Origin: Planctomycetaceae bacterium
Lineage (GTDB): Bacteria > Planctomycetota > Planctomycetia > Pirellulales > Thermoguttaceae
Length of the DNA stretch: 7,705 nt
Reading direction: 5' to 3'
NCBI GenBank assembly: GCA_031287585.1
Contig: JAITST010000176.1
Location: 1 to 7,705 of the forward strand
Positions 7,433-7,705 of the stretch are shown in pieces. The stretch's first letter is position 1; every line of letters begins with the position of its first letter. The position numbers and the translations under genes are program-made. The notes beneath the pieces were generated by a model. That model had not been told where the DNA came from, did no database searches, and saw only the letters and a program-made list of their open reading frames with translations.

Positions 7433-7450
7433 TCCAGCGCGTACGCTGGA
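7433..7450. repeat. Perfect 7-bp inverted repeat (hairpin) directly upstream of the promoter
   Basis: TCCAGCG (7433-7439) and CGCTGGA (7444-7450) pair perfectly around a CGTA loop. It lies 52 bases past the stop of the transthyretin-like gene and three bases upstream of the -35 box of the next gene. A GC-rich hairpin here could help end transcription of the upstream gene, but no T-run follows it on either strand. A regulator-binding site for the downstream promoter is the alternative. The rest of the 7369-7501 gap holds only the promoter above. Confidence 0.45.
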
Positions 7451-7501
7451 CTGCTGATGACGTTATTATATCAAACTCATCGGAGTTGGGTATGACATCT
7501 C

Positions 7502-7705
7502 TCACGGTTTCAAATCGAAATCCACCACGTTGCTGCCGCCTTTTAATTCTGCCGTTAATTCAGAATTCGTGTTGTAGCGTGCTGGTAACTTTTCTTTGGC
7601 AGCGTTTGGATTTTCCGGGTCGGGTTCGCTTGCGGCAGTACGGATTACTACTTTGTGTTTACCCGGCATTGCTCCGATTGCACTTGCGGAAAATTTTAGT
7701 TCGTA
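7502..7705 (-). CDS. Transthyretin-like / carboxypeptidase-regulatory-like protein, C-terminal end only
   Basis: The last 67 codons of a minus-strand gene, in frame from base 7705 and ending in TGA at 7502-7504; the 5' part lies beyond the window. The sequence reads ...AIGAMPGKHKVVIRT..., an acidic Pro/Asn-rich loop (SEPDPENPN), then LPARYNTNSELTAEL and a final GGSNVVDFDLKP. A PGKHKV strand, an 'iPaKYN..SeLT' motif and an 'N..dFdLkp' end are, from memory, the hallmark C-terminus of the small (about 130-160 aa) putative lipoproteins that occur in many copies in Planctomycetota genomes, often near exported or sulfatase-type proteins. They form a transthyretin-like beta-sandwich of unknown function, presumably at the cell surface. 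The lipobox that would support this is outside the window. It has the same orientation as the HzsA-related gene, 133 bases upstream, but that gene has its own promoter, so co-transcription is uncertain. Confidence 0.82.
   Translation of the reverse strand, partial: YELKFSASAIGAMPGKHKVVIRTAASEPDPENPNAAKEKLPARYNTNSELTAELKGGSNVVDFDLKP

Noticed and set aside
7465..7470. Second TATAAT on the minus strand in the 7369-7501 gap
   Set aside because: No -35-like hexamer at a workable distance upstream, and the 7400-7405 box is better placed for the gene start.
1..7705. CRISPR array, tRNA, rRNA or retron-type RNA
   Set aside because: No regularly spaced repeats, no cloverleaf-like sequence and no conserved rRNA blocks were seen; the non-coding gaps are all under 150 bases.

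Overview
The window most likely comes from a member of the Planctomycetota. Two gene types on the right point there. One is a very large secreted protein joining HEAT repeats, an NPCBM-like domain, a PD40/TolB-like propeller and a single c-type haem motif; its last ~130 residues match my memory of the 'HzsA-related' proteins common in that phylum. The other is the 3' end of a small transthyretin-like / carboxypeptidase-regulatory-like protein. The transposase at the left edge also belongs to a DDE family I associate with planctomycete genomes. No rRNA or tRNA marker is present, so the assignment is an inference from gene content.

Layout. Bases 1-510 (+): C-terminal part of a DDE transposase, cut by the window edge. 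Bases 625-1284 (-): a 5'-deleted fragment of an OLD-family nuclease, keeping only the end of its ATPase domain and the TOPRIM domain. Bases 1372-3345 (-): an intact 657-aa DUF262-DUF1524 (GmrSD-type) protein, probably a modification-dependent restriction or anti-phage enzyme. It has a strong sigma70-type promoter at 3411-3439, whose -35 box lies at the centre of a 28-bp dyad. Bases 3475-7368 (-): the 1297-aa HEAT/NPCBM/PD40/monohaem protein, with its own promoter at 7400-7429. Bases 7502-7705 (-): the last 67 codons of the transthyretin-like protein. All gaps between genes are under 150 bases, and the promoters and hairpins seen in them are listed.

Interpretation. The left half (1 to about 3450) reads as an accessory defence island: transposase, broken OLD nuclease, intact GmrSD enzyme. 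It is visibly more AT-rich than the right half. The right half is ordinary planctomycete genome encoding exported proteins. The DUF262 gene appears to stand alone with its own promoter. The OLD fragment and a 25-codon ORF between the two look like debris of a longer defence operon that lost DNA by deletion. I see no complete novel multi-gene system. The items most worth a second look are the DUF262 protein with its unassigned C-terminal domain and symmetric promoter, the decayed OLD partner, and the unusual domain chain of the monohaem protein.
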